Positions 1-8,577 of a stretch of DNA of 64,000 nt are shown here, piece after piece. A model generated the notes under the pieces. That model searched no databases. It worked only from the letters and a program-made list of their open reading frames with translations, and was not told the origin of the DNA. A program made the position numbers and the translations under genes. Every line of letters begins with the position of its first letter. The stretch's first letter is position 1. The DNA comes from Bradyrhizobium sp. LHD-71 (GTDB lineage: Bacteria > Pseudomonadota > Alphaproteobacteria > Rhizobiales > Xanthobacteraceae), in contig NZ_JAVIFX010000034.1 in the NCBI RefSeq assembly GCF_031157255.1, positions 19,982 through 83,981 on the forward strand, in the 5' to 3' direction.

Positions 1-2159
1 CTGCCAAAGTCGTACTGAACGCGGGCATCGAACAGCGCGTAGTCGGGCACGACCCGCGTGTTGGTCACGTCCCAGGTCTCGCCGACATATCGCACGCCGC
101 CGCCAAAGCCGAGACCGCCAAACGTCCCATCCTGCACCTCATAGAACGCCCAGAGCGCCGCCTGATCGACCGGCGTCTGCGGCAGCCGGCGGCCGATCTC
201 CAGCGGATCCGTGCTTTTCGTAATTTCATGATTGAGATGCGCGTAGGACGCAATCAGGCTAAGGCCCTGCACCACTTCGGTCTTGGCCTCCAACTCGAAG
301 CCGCGCACGCGCGCTTCACCGATCTGCACAAAGGAGCCGGATTGCGGAGGCAGGCTCGGGTCCGCGGTTTGGCGATTTTGCTGAGTCAGGTCGAACACCG
401 ACGCAGTGATCAGCGTTCTGGTGCCGGGCGGCTGGTACTTGACGCCGGCTTCGATCTGCTGGCCGGTGGTCGGCTTGTAGGCATTGCCACGCAAATCGAT
501 GCCGATGGTCGGCCGGAACGAGGTGGAGTACGACACGTAAGGCGTGACGCCATTGTCGAACAGGTAGTTCAGACCGACGCGGCCGGTGAAGGCGTCGTCG
601 TTCTGCGGGGTCGAGAGTCCCGTCCTGCCGTTCAGCGTCGTCGCATCGGCGCGGTCGTAGCGGCCGCCAAGCGTGAGGACGAAGCCGCCGAACTTGATCT
701 GGTCCTGCGCGTAGACGCCGATCTCGTCGGACTTGGACGATGTCCGCACGAAGTTGCTGGTGCCGGGATCAGCGATAGCGACGCCATAGAGCGGATTATA
801 GATGTCGATGGGCGGCGCGAAGCCGCGACCGACATTATAATGGCTGTCCTCATTGCGATACTCGACGCCGAACAGCGCCGTGTGCGCGAACGGCCCGGTG
901 AGGAAGCGCACTTCCGCATTGTTGTCGACGACAAGCGCCTCAGCGCCGGCGTCGATGCCGAACGCCGCTCGATTGAGCGTGCGGTTGTCAGGCAGAAGCT
1001 CGCCGTTGCGGTTCAGTGCCTTGAGATCGGCCTGGACGTCGAAGTAGCGCAGGTTCTGCCGTACCGTCACCGCGTCGTTGAAGCGATGTTCGAAAGCATA
1101 GCCGATAGTGCTCTGTTCGCGGTCGAAGCGGTCGAAGCTCGGCTCGCCTGCATAGCGCTCGAACGGAATGCGGCCGTTCGGATTGGGCAGCAACGTTCCC
1201 GAGGTCGGCAGATAGTTGAAACCGGTCTTGCCGCCCCACTCCCGCATATGGCTCGCAAGGATCGTCAGTGAAGTGTCCCAGGTGGGCCGCCAGGTGAAGG
1301 CGGGGGCGATGAAGCCGCGGTTGTTCTCCATGAAGTCGACTTGCGTGTCGGAGACGCGGCCGAGACCGGTGAGCCGGTAGAGGAACTTGCCCTCCTTGTC
1401 GATCGGCCCGCCGAAATCGAACGCGCCCTGCGCACGACCAAAGCTTCCGGTCTGGCCCACGATCTCGCCAAAGGGCACGGCCGTCGGCCGCTTGCTGACC
1501 ATGTTGATCAACCCGCCCGGCGTGCTTTGCCCGTAGAGGCCGGACGCCGGGCCCTTCAGCACTTCGATGCGCTCGAGCCCGTAAGGCTCGGTCACGGTGC
1601 TGGCCCAGAACGTGCTCGCACCGCCGTTCGGCAGCCGCAGCGCATCAAGATAAAAGTCGGCCTGAAAGCCGCGGATCTGCGTGTAGGCATCGAACTGTGA
1701 TGCCGTACCGTACGTTTCGGTGAACACGCCGGGCGTATAGCGCAACGCCTGACTGACACTCTGCGCGCCCTGCTCGCGGATCTGGTCGGCAGTGACGACG
1801 TTCACGGTCTGCGGCAGCTCGCGGATCGGTGTATCGGTCTTGCTGCCGGTGCCGCTGCGGGTAGCGACGTAGCCTTGCACCGGGCCATTGGCGCGCTCAG
1901 GCCCGGAACCTCCTGCCGGATCGAGGGGCGCCGCCGGCTGCGGCGTTGGCGCGGCCACGCGGCTTGCGCGACGCGCGCGCACAGGATTCGCGCTTCGCGC
2001 CACACGCCGCGCCTGCTGCGAGACAGGCGCATCAATGGTGACTGCGGGAAGGTTTGAGGGCGAGGATTGGGCCTTCGCGCCGCTGTCCATGCCAACCGAA
2101 AGCGCAAGGCCGCTCACTGCACCCAGGCACGTCGCCTGGGTGAACTTCATCACGTTCAT
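1..2159 (-). CDS. TonB-dependent siderophore receptor (3' end cut by window edge)
   Basis: Outer-membrane gated channel for a ferric siderophore, energised by TonB. The frame is open from an ATG at 2159 to the window edge, giving 719 visible codons, so only the last beta-strands and the C-terminal aromatic residue are missing. Residues 1-31 are a signal peptide. A plug follows from about residue 105 (motifs RELPQTVNVV and ALRYTPGV, then the GLINMVSKRP block), and the rest is barrel. There is no STN signalling domain between the signal peptide and the plug, so it should not be a FecA-type transducer. Family features match ferrichrome/ferrioxamine-type receptors, but the ligand cannot be told. 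An Irr-like box lies about 90 bases upstream. Confidence 0.93.
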   Translation of the reverse strand, partial: MNVMKFTQATCLGAVSGLALSVGMDSGAKAQSSPSNLPAVTIDAPVSQQARRVARSANPVRARRASRVAAPTPQPAAPLDPAGGSGPERANGPVQGYVATRSGTGSKTDTPIRELPQTVNVVTADQIREQGAQSVSQALRYTPGVFTETYGTASQFDAYTQIRGFQADFYLDALRLPNGGASTFWASTVTEPYGLERIEVLKGPASGLYGQSTPGGLINMVSKRPTAVPFGEIVGQTGSFGRAQGAFDFGGPIDKEGKFLYRLTGLGRVSDTQVDFMENNRGFIAPAFTWRPTWDTSLTILASHMREWGGKTGFNYLPTSGTLLPNPNGRIPFERYAGEPSFDRFDREQSTIGYAFEHRFNDAVTVRQNLRYFDVQADLKALNRNGELLPDNRTLNRAAFGIDAGAEALVVDNNAEVRFLTGPFAHTALFGVEYRNEDSHYNVGRGFAPPIDIYNPLYGVAIADPGTSNFVRTSSKSDEIGVYAQDQIKFGGFVLTLGGRYDRADATTLNGRTGLSTPQNDDAFTGRVGLNYLFDNGVTPYVSYSTSFRPTIGIDLRGNAYKPTTGQQIEAGVKYQPPGTRTLITASVFDLTQQNRQTADPSLPPQSGSFVQIGEARVRGFELEAKTEVVQGLSLIASYAHLNHEITKSTDPLEIGRRLPQTPVDQAALWAFYEVQDGTFGGLGFGGGVRYVGETWDVTNTRVVPDYALFDARVQYDFG

Positions 2160-2248
2160 TTTTATTGTTGTCCGAACTCTGTGCCGCACGTCCTTGTAGG
2201 CTGCACAGGGCCCATAACACGCGCCCGGCCCGTGACGCCGGCGGGCGC

Positions 2249-2265
2249 TTTAGAATCGTTTTAAG
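2249..2265 (-). promoter_or_regulatory. Irr/ICE-like iron control element
   Basis: The sequence TTTAGAA, three bases, then TTTTAAG matches the rhizobial iron control element (TTTAGAA-N3-TTCTAAA, quoted from memory). The first arm is perfect and the second matches at 5 of 7 positions. It lies about 90 bases before the siderophore receptor start codon, where Irr-type control of an iron-uptake gene would be expected. Confidence 0.5.
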
Positions 2266-2314
2266 TCTGCCGTTCGAGACGAAGGTGTGTCCGTCGTGCA
2301 GCAGTCCGTGCGCC

Positions 2315-2656
2315 CTACCGACGCGTGTTGCCGACGCCGCCCGGGAAGCCTGGGGCATTGCTGCTGTCGCCGGGCAGGCCACTGGGCGCCGCGCCTGTTC
2401 CGATCGATCCCGGCGTCGACGTGTTCGGAACACCGGAAATCGATGGCACGGACGTCGCACCCGGCGATGACAGGCCCGACCCCGTCGTGCCCATCGAAGG
2501 TGGAGAAGGGGTCGACGGCGCACCGATCAACGGACCGGTGCCCGGCGTGGCGCCGATGCCCGAACCCGCGGGGCCAGAGGTTCCCCCGGCAGTCTGAGCG
2601 GCGGCCGGTCCGGTGAAGGCAAGAAGCGCGATGATGGCGTAGTGATGCACTCGCAT
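2315..2656 (-). CDS. Small secreted Gly/Pro/Ser/Thr-rich protein
   Basis: A 113-residue protein of unknown function. Residues 1-21 form a signal peptide ending in AAAQ. The remainder is low-complexity sequence made of glycine, proline, serine and threonine with no cysteine and almost no charge until a terminal Arg-Arg, so the mature protein is probably disordered. A strong ribosome-binding site (AAGGAGAA) sits just before the ATG, which supports a real gene. It lies between the siderophore receptor and the lipocalin-like gene on the same strand, but separated from both, so no operon role can be claimed. Similar short secreted proteins are common as hypotheticals in Bradyrhizobium. Confidence 0.7.
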   Translation of the reverse strand: MRVHHYAIIALLAFTGPAAAQTAGGTSGPAGSGIGATPGTGPLIGAPSTPSPPSMGTTGSGLSSPGATSVPSISGVPNTSTPGSIGTGAAPSGLPGDSSNAPGFPGGVGNTRR

Positions 2657-2733
2657 TGGATTTTCTCCTTTTGCGCCTTTTGCAGACCAACACCTGAGGG
2701 CAGGCCCTGTTCCTGCTTGTCCATGCGTGACGC

Positions 2734-2748
2734 GCGGGCTTGCCCCGC
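2734..2748 (-). terminator. GC hairpin after the lipocalin-like gene
   Basis: GCGGG and CCCGC arms with a 5-base loop start two bases beyond the stop codon of the 361-residue gene. There is no T-run, so the hairpin could be a weak terminator or an mRNA-end stabiliser. Confidence 0.35.
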
Positions 2749-2750
2749 AA

Positions 2751-3836
2751 TCAATACCCCGTCATCTCCAGGTAGCCTTCGCCCGCATGACTGCCGGTCA
2801 CATGCACCGGGCCTTCCCAGTACTTGAAGCGGGTGTCCATCCAGCTCCGCGGGTTCAGCGGCGCGGTCGTGATCTCGAGCCCGCGCGAGGGAATCGAAAT
2901 CCGCCAGCCAGTCGGCACGTCGCGGTCAGCGATCCGCGTCGTCGCTGTCGGCGTCATACTGATGGCGCCCGGCGCGAGCTGTTCCGATCGCCCGTCGCGG
3001 CTGATCCAGTTGCCCGCGAAGAAATGTTTGCCATCGGCATGACGCAGACGGAACAGCATCAGCTTGTCGCCCGAAGCAAGATGCAGCGAGAACCAGTCCC
3101 AGCCGGTCTGATCTGCCTTGAGCGGCTGACTGCTCCACTCGCGGTCGATCCAGCCCTGGCCCGTGACGGCGATGGTCTTGCGGTCGAGGACCAGAGAGCC
3201 GGTGACGCGCAGATAAGGCTGGCTGTAATAATACGAAGCGTGGCCCTGCTCGGATTTCTTGCTGTAGCCGGCATCGCCCTGCAGAACGAGCTGACGGTCG
3301 CCGTCGAGACGCAGCGAATAGGAAAAATCCTTCGCCGACGCGCTCACCTGCAGCGACGCGAAAACCGACGGATCGGCAAACAATGTCCGCATCTGCCAGT
3401 TGTCGATCCACGCCTTGAACGGCGCGGCTTCGACACCCGCCTGACCGACGCCGCCGCGCGCAAAGCGCTCGGCGAAATGATGGGTCGCAGCACTCGTGAC
3501 CGCCGCATGTCCCATCCAGAGCTGCCGGCTGGCCCAACCGCTTGCGTTATCGTTGGGCTTGTTGGCCTGACGAAACAGCGTCCACTGCACGCCGTAGCTG
3601 GTCCCTTCCGCATCTTTCAGGTTCGCGGTGAAGTACCACCACTCGATGCGGTAATCAGGATGTGCGCCGTGATCGGCAGGAAACCTCAGCGGCTTGCCGG
3701 GCATGACCTGCGCGAAGCCGTCGACGTCCTCGCCGAGACCGGCAAAGCCCTGGGCGTGCGACAGCGTCGTTTGCATCGCGAGCAACGCGACGATTGCGGC
3801 CTTCGAAATTATTTCTGTGAACCACCTAACGTTCAT
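2751..3836 (-). CDS. Exported lipocalin-like protein (AttH/CrtC fold)
   Basis: A 361-residue exported protein: signal peptide to about residue 29 (SHAQ), then the EWWYFT motif at 65-70 that marks the two-lipocalin-domain family containing AttH and hydroxyneurosporene hydratase CrtC. Further family-like blocks are GWIDREW and WDWFSLHL. CrtC members act on carotenoids, but the setting here is different: the start codon lies inside the last codons of an FtsX-type permease (ATGAACGTTAG overlap), itself overlapping its ATPase. That three-gene order matches the att-type arrangement, where the lipocalin-like protein probably works as the periplasmic partner of the exporter. The substrate is unknown. 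Confidence 0.75.
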   Translation of the reverse strand: MNVRWFTEIISKAAIVALLAMQTTLSHAQGFAGLGEDVDGFAQVMPGKPLRFPADHGAHPDYRIEWWYFTANLKDAEGTSYGVQWTLFRQANKPNDNASGWASRQLWMGHAAVTSAATHHFAERFARGGVGQAGVEAAPFKAWIDNWQMRTLFADPSVFASLQVSASAKDFSYSLRLDGDRQLVLQGDAGYSKKSEQGHASYYYSQPYLRVTGSLVLDRKTIAVTGQGWIDREWSSQPLKADQTGWDWFSLHLASGDKLMLFRLRHADGKHFFAGNWISRDGRSEQLAPGAISMTPTATTRIADRDVPTGWRISIPSRGLEITTAPLNPRSWMDTRFKYWEGPVHVTGSHAGEGYLEMTGY

Positions 3837-6288
3837 CGGCGAAAATCTTCAAAAGCGTGATCGGCTTGATACGCGCGAGCTTGATAGTCGGAAGCAGCGT
3901 GGCGAACAGCGCGGCGATCATCGCAACGATCAGCAACTGACCAAGCTGCGCGGGAAATATCGTCAGCGGCAGCCGCCAGCCGAATGCCTTGACGTTGACG
4001 ACCTCGATCAGACACCAGGCGACGATGATCCCGAGCGGCAGCGCCAGCAGCGCGGTCAACAACGCCAGCAGCATCGTTTTCAGAAGCTCGAGGCCGGCGA
4101 TCCGCCGACGCGTCAGGCCGATCGCCCACAGCGGCGCAAGCTGCGGCAGCCGCGCCTGCCCCAGCGTCAGAAGACTGGTGAACAGCGCCGTGCCCGCGAC
4201 CGCCAGCGTGAACGCGTTCAGCGCAGCCGTGATCGCGAAGGTCCGACTGAAGATGCGGCGGGATTCGGCCTTCACCGTCGCCTGATCGGCTAAGCTGGTG
4301 CCGCCGAGCGCAAATCTCGCCTGGAGCTCCGCCATCAGCGCCGCCACTTTCGCAGGCGCGATCCGCACCCCGAAGCGCGTGCGCTCCGCGTTGTCAAAGC
4401 GGTGCAGGAGCTGGTCGACGTTGACGATGATCTGCCCCTTCGGATTGCCGTAATCAGCGTAGATGCCGCCGACCGTCGCGATCCATTCGCCGGACGACGG
4501 AATGCGTAACCTGTCACCGATATGCAAGTTCAACCGGCGCGCCAGCTGCTCGCTGATCAGGATCGCGGTGCCGTCGCGGACACGATCCCAAACGTCCGGC
4601 GAGAATTCGAGCAGCGGCCAGAATTCGCGGTACGTGGCATGATCTGCGAGGCCCAGCACCTCGACCTGTTCGCCTGAGAGCTTCGTTTCCGCGCGCGCGC
4701 TGGGCAACACGGCGTCCACGTCCGGTCGGCTGCGCAAGTCAGCCTCGATTGCTGCGGCCTGCGCTGGATCTTTGGCGACGAGGTAGATTTCCGACGAAAG
4801 GCGGCCATCGAGCCAGCGGTTGAACGTCCTCTCGAAGCTGCCGACCATGGTGCCGACGCCGACATTGACGGCGAGCGCCAGCAGCAGCGCCATCAGTGCC
4901 AGCGACAATCCGGACAGTTGCTGGCGGCTGTCCGCCCAAGCCCACATTGCGACCGGCCGGCGCGACATGCCCTCACCAGCGCGCAGCAGCAGATTGAGAA
5001 GCGGCGGCAGCAGCAGCGCCGCACCGAGCAGAATACCGCCGAGCACAGCAAAGGCCGCGACGAGGCTTGTGCCAAGCGTCAGGCAGACCGCAGCGACCAC
5101 GAACGCGGCGCAGGCGAGCACGGCCTGCCAGCGCAGCCAGCGCCGCTGCGCATCCTGCCACGCGAACGGCTGCGCCGAGGCGAGCAGCGGCAGGCGAAAC
5201 ACCTTGACGAGTGCGTGTGCGGCCGCGAGCAGCGCTCCGGCGATGCTCATGCCGAGCCCGGCAAGCCACCATTGTGGCGCAAGCCCCAGTTCGCCGGAAA
5301 CACTTGCGCCATAAAGCCCGCGCAAACTTGCCGCCACGTCCGGCAGCAGTGCCGAGGCAAGAAAAAAGCCACTGACGACGCCGCCCAGCCCAGCAACGAG
5401 AGCCAGCAGCACCAGCTCAACAACGAGCGCCGCAAGAAGCCCGCGCGGCGACACACCGCAGGCGCGCAACGTGCGCAGCATCGGCAGCCGCTGCTCGAAC
5501 GCAAGCCCGATAGCGGAGTGCACGAGGAATAGTCCGACGAGAAACGACAGCAGGCCGAACGCCGTCAGGTTGAGATGAAAGCTTGCGGTCAGACGCTGCA
5601 GATCGGTCTGGGCGCCCGCGTCGACCAGATCAAGGCTATCGCCTGCAACGTCGGCGAGCGGCGTCCGCTCGCCAGCCGCGGCCGAATCGAGCAGAAAACG
5701 CGAGATCCGATCCGGCATCCGCAAGGCCCGCTGCGCCCAGGCGATGTCCATCACCAAAAGGTTCGGGGAAAGCTCGCTCGCGAGATGCAACGGAGGGAGC
5801 GGCTCGCCGGCGTCAGTCTCGAGTCTGGCGCCTTCTGTTCCCGCGATCTCGCGCGCAGTCTCAGGAGCGATCAGCGTCTGTCCTTCCGCCGCGAGAAATT
5901 TTTGCAGCGCCGCCTGATCGATCGACGGCGCAGGCCCTGCGCCGCGCGGCAGGCTGATCGGCTCGATGCCAATGAGCCGGATCTGCCGTCCGTCGATCCG
6001 CACGCGGCCCTCGACGACAGGCGAAACGAGCCAGCCCGCGCGGCGCAGGTCCGAGAACAGCGATTGCGGGACGGTCGTCGCATGCGCCGGCACCAGCATC
6101 GCCGTCGCTCCGCCGCCAAACGACGCCGCGGCGCGGTCGTAGCTCAGGCGCGCCTGGGTGTTGATCGCCTGCACGCCGCTTAACAGCGCAGTCGCCGACA
6201 TCAATCCGATCAACAGCGTCGCGAGCTGCATCGGATGCCGTGTCCAGTGACTGAACAGCACCCTCAGCGTCCAGGCGCCGCCCGTCAT
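3826..6288 (-). CDS. FtsX-family ABC transporter permease
   Basis: An 820-residue membrane protein with the layout of large FtsX/MacB-type permeases: an N-terminal membrane anchor (LATLLIGLMSATALLSG), a periplasmic region, a central block of several membrane segments, a second periplasmic region and three or four C-terminal membrane segments. The start at 6288 was chosen because its ATG overlaps the stop of the ATPase gene as ATGA. A longer reading frame to 6372 would overlap the ATPase by 87 bases. Such permeases usually move lipids, lipoproteins or peptides by mechanotransmission rather than importing solutes. It is probably the export or envelope-extraction partner of the downstream lipocalin-like protein. 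Confidence 0.85.
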   Translation of the reverse strand: MTGGAWTLRVLFSHWTRHPMQLATLLIGLMSATALLSGVQAINTQARLSYDRAAASFGGGATAMLVPAHATTVPQSLFSDLRRAGWLVSPVVEGRVRIDGRQIRLIGIEPISLPRGAGPAPSIDQAALQKFLAAEGQTLIAPETAREIAGTEGARLETDAGEPLPPLHLASELSPNLLVMDIAWAQRALRMPDRISRFLLDSAAAGERTPLADVAGDSLDLVDAGAQTDLQRLTASFHLNLTAFGLLSFLVGLFLVHSAIGLAFEQRLPMLRTLRACGVSPRGLLAALVVELVLLALVAGLGGVVSGFFLASALLPDVAASLRGLYGASVSGELGLAPQWWLAGLGMSIAGALLAAAHALVKVFRLPLLASAQPFAWQDAQRRWLRWQAVLACAAFVVAAVCLTLGTSLVAAFAVLGGILLGAALLLPPLLNLLLRAGEGMSRRPVAMWAWADSRQQLSGLSLALMALLLALAVNVGVGTMVGSFERTFNRWLDGRLSSEIYLVAKDPAQAAAIEADLRSRPDVDAVLPSARAETKLSGEQVEVLGLADHATYREFWPLLEFSPDVWDRVRDGTAILISEQLARRLNLHIGDRLRIPSSGEWIATVGGIYADYGNPKGQIIVNVDQLLHRFDNAERTRFGVRIAPAKVAALMAELQARFALGGTSLADQATVKAESRRIFSRTFAITAALNAFTLAVAGTALFTSLLTLGQARLPQLAPLWAIGLTRRRIAGLELLKTMLLALLTALLALPLGIIVAWCLIEVVNVKAFGWRLPLTIFPAQLGQLLIVAMIAALFATLLPTIKLARIKPITLLKIFADER

Positions 6289-6938
6289 GCGATGCGCCCA
6301 CCCGTCAGATGCGTGCGCCGGTCGAGCAGGCTCGCAAGCCGCATCGAATGCGTCACCATCAGCAGGCTGCAACCGCTGGCCTTTACGAGATCGGTCATCA
6401 GCTGCACGACCTCGTCCGCCGTCGCCTCGTCGAGATTGCCGGTGGGTTCGTCCGCCAGCACCAGCTGCGGCCGATTTGCGAGCGCGCGGCCGATCGCCAC
6501 GCGCTGCTGCTGTCCGCCCGACAGTTGCTCGGGATAGCGATCAAGCAGGTCGCTGAGACCCAACCGATCGGCGAGCTCGCGCTGCCATGCCGCGTCGAAG
6601 CGATCGGCAATGCGCGCCTGAAACGCCAGGTTGTCGGCGACCTTCAAGCTGGGGATCAGGTTGAATTGCTGGAATACGAGGCCGAGGCGGTCGCGCCGCA
6701 CGCGCGCCCGCTCGTTCTCCGACAAGCTCGAGATCTGCGCGTCGTCCAGCAGGATGGTTCCGGCGTCAGGATCGTCGAGACCGGCAATCAGGTGCAGCAG
6801 CGTGCTCTTTCCTGAGCCGGATTCGCCGGTCAGCGCCAGGCTCTCACCGCGCGCCACCTGCAAATTGACATCGCGCAAGACGGACAGCGCTCCGGATGGA
6901 ATCCTGTAGCTCTTGTTCAGGCGGGAAACGGTCAACAT
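6285..6938 (-). CDS. ABC transporter ATPase (LolD/MacB type)
   Basis: A 217-residue ATPase subunit with Walker A GESGSGKST (38-46), signature LSGGQQQR (139-146) and Walker B LVLADEPTGNLD (159-170). The short length and the PTGNLD wording are typical of the LolD/MacB/FtsE class that pairs with FtsX-like permeases. It is the first gene of a three-gene unit with the permease and the lipocalin-like protein, each overlapping the next. The upstream ribosome-binding site is weak. It is divergent from a Bug-type receptor gene across about 120 bases. Confidence 0.92.
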   Translation of the reverse strand: MLTVSRLNKSYRIPSGALSVLRDVNLQVARGESLALTGESGSGKSTLLHLIAGLDDPDAGTILLDDAQISSLSENERARVRRDRLGLVFQQFNLIPSLKVADNLAFQARIADRFDAAWQRELADRLGLSDLLDRYPEQLSGGQQQRVAIGRALANRPQLVLADEPTGNLDEATADEVVQLMTDLVKASGCSLLMVTHSMRLASLLDRRTHLTGGRIA

Positions 6939-7059
6939 TCGCGCGAATCTGAAGCAACTTGACGGCCTTGGCCAGAGATATCGGGGCCAATCATCCGTTT
7001 GAATGACGTCAATACGACCGGCTTCCCTCTAAACCCGAGTGAATGCAAGGGAGCCTGAA

Positions 7060-8052
7060 ATGACGCGCACCGTGCAAGCATCTGTCGCAATGATCCTCCT
7101 GGCGCTGACGGCCATCGTCGGCCTGGCGCCAGGATCAGCCTTCGCGTTTCCTGCGTTCAGCGATTGGCCGTCGCGCACGGTCAAGATCATCGTGCCGTTT
7201 CCCGGCGGCTCGCCAAATGACATCGCCGGCCGCACCTATGCCGCCGGCCTCGCAAAACGCTGGCGCCGGCCGGTGACCGTCGAAGGCCGGCTCGACGCCG
7301 AGATGATTGCAGCCGGTGGGCCCCTCGCCGACGTTTGGGACGACCACACATTACTCTACGGCACCGCCGGCATGATCGCCACCAAGCCGCTGGTGCGACG
7401 AGCGCCTGCCGAAGATCACGTACTGGACATGGCGCCCATCTGCTCCGGCGCCCGCACCATTCTGGTCATCGCGGTGTCGAGCAGCCTACCGGCGCGATCA
7501 TTGAGGGATCTGGTCGAGCTCGCCCGATCAAGGCCGGGCGAGCTGACCTGGAGCGCAGGGCCGAGCGTGCCCCATCTGGCTTTTGCCACGTCGATCAGAC
7601 GTCACGGGCTGCATCTTCTGCAAGTCCCCTATCGCGACGCTGCGACCGCGCGAGCCGATCTCCGCGACGGGCGCGTGCACGTGCTGTCGCACTCGTTGCC
7701 GGCAGTGGCCGATCTCGTCGCGCAAGGTCAGGCCCGTATCCTCGCGGTCACCAGCCCGCAACGCGAACCGGCGTTGGCAGATATCCCGACGGTGACCGAG
7801 GCCGGCTTCCCCGAGATGTCGATCGAAAATCTGTCGGGATTGTTCGGCTCCCGCGCCATGCCGCCCGAAGTGCGGGACCGGATCGCCGCTGACATGCGCG
7901 CGGTAGCCCGCGATGGGGCCCTCGTGGCACGTCTCGAGGCGAACGGTCAGCGTGCGCTTGGCAGCACGCCGGCGGATTTTGCCGCTGCGATCGGGCGATA
8001 TCGCATCCGCGTTCAGCAGATTCTGCACATCGTCGATCCGAAAGCGTATTGA
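7060..8052 (+). CDS. Tripartite tricarboxylate transporter receptor (Bug family)
   Basis: A 330-residue periplasmic solute-binding protein of the Bug/TctC family. The signal peptide covers residues 1 to about 28. The SDWPSRTVKIIVPFPGGSPND block after it is the usual Bug N-terminus. The ATG at 7060 is preferred to a GTG at 7039 because AAGGGAG lies just before it. Bug proteins bind carboxylates and hand them to a TctAB membrane pair. No such pair is adjacent; the only one in the window is 5.6 kb away. The conserved Bug asparagine-glycine pocket residues look altered (SPNDIAGR, VTVEGRLDAE), so ligand specificity is open. Confidence 0.85.
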   Translation: MTRTVQASVAMILLALTAIVGLAPGSAFAFPAFSDWPSRTVKIIVPFPGGSPNDIAGRTYAAGLAKRWRRPVTVEGRLDAEMIAAGGPLADVWDDHTLLYGTAGMIATKPLVRRAPAEDHVLDMAPICSGARTILVIAVSSSLPARSLRDLVELARSRPGELTWSAGPSVPHLAFATSIRRHGLHLLQVPYRDAATARADLRDGRVHVLSHSLPAVADLVAQGQARILAVTSPQREPALADIPTVTEAGFPEMSIENLSGLFGSRAMPPEVRDRIAADMRAVARDGALVARLEANGQRALGSTPADFAAAIGRYRIRVQQILHIVDPKAY

Positions 8053-8069
8053 GAATCAGGGTCACGCCA

Positions 8070-8384
8070 ATGCAATCCGCTGACGTGATCGCGCTTGCGT
8101 TCGGTGTATTCAACGCGCTGCGGCTCGTCTCATACCTGCCGCAGATCATCGCAGTTGCGAGGGATGCGAACGGAGCGACAGCGATCTCATTGTCGTGCTG
8201 GTCGATCTGGATCGGCGCGAATGCGACGGCGGCACTCTATGCGTGGGTCAATGTCGGCGACGCGACGCTCGCGCTCGTCAGTGGCTTCAACGCCCTGAGC
8301 TGTCTCGCCGTCTTTCTGCTCGCCGCCCACAAGCGCCTGCGCAGGCACCTTGGCCTCGCGGCGCATGGTGCACAGCAGCACTAA
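8070..8384 (+). CDS. Small PQ-loop (SemiSWEET-like) membrane protein
   Basis: A 104-residue hydrophobic protein with three predicted membrane segments. The first contains LRLVSYLPQII, the Pro-Gln motif that defines PQ-loop proteins; three helices with one PQ motif is the SemiSWEET half-transporter plan. SemiSWEETs dimerise to move small sugars, but many bacterial relatives have no known substrate. The ATG at 8070 has a modest AGGGT upstream. A TTG at 8049 would overlap the preceding stop codon. It begins 17 bases after the Bug receptor stop, so the two are probably co-transcribed. Confidence 0.7.
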   Translation: MQSADVIALAFGVFNALRLVSYLPQIIAVARDANGATAISLSCWSIWIGANATAALYAWVNVGDATLALVSGFNALSCLAVFLLAAHKRLRRHLGLAAHGAQQH

Positions 8385-8577
8385 ATCACGCCCGTCTCCG
8401 ATCCCTCGCTATGGGAAGGGCAGCTCCGCAAAAACCGCTGCGACCCGACCCTTCAATGCGCTGCGGAATGAGTTACTCTTTTGATGCCTGGGAGGCAAAA
8501 ATCAGTCATTGTCGGGTGGCAAACGGCCAGACGCGGCCCGAAATGTCGAATAATCGATTGTGAGAGCCAAATTAAAA

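Noticed and set aside
228..1271. Plus-strand open frame of 347 codons
   Set aside because: Antisense to the TonB-dependent receptor, whose frame gives a full plug and barrel.
2217..2248. GC-rich stem-like sequence beside the iron box
   Set aside because: The arms are interrupted by an unpaired insert and it lies upstream of a gene, so terminator or attenuator calls are not supported.
2727..3860. Plus-strand open frame of 377 codons
   Set aside because: Antisense to the lipocalin-like gene, which has a signal peptide and the EWWY motif.
8385..8577. Possible riboswitch or leader before the monooxygenase
   Set aside because: Only a small GCC/GGC hairpin is visible and no known aptamer core was recognised.
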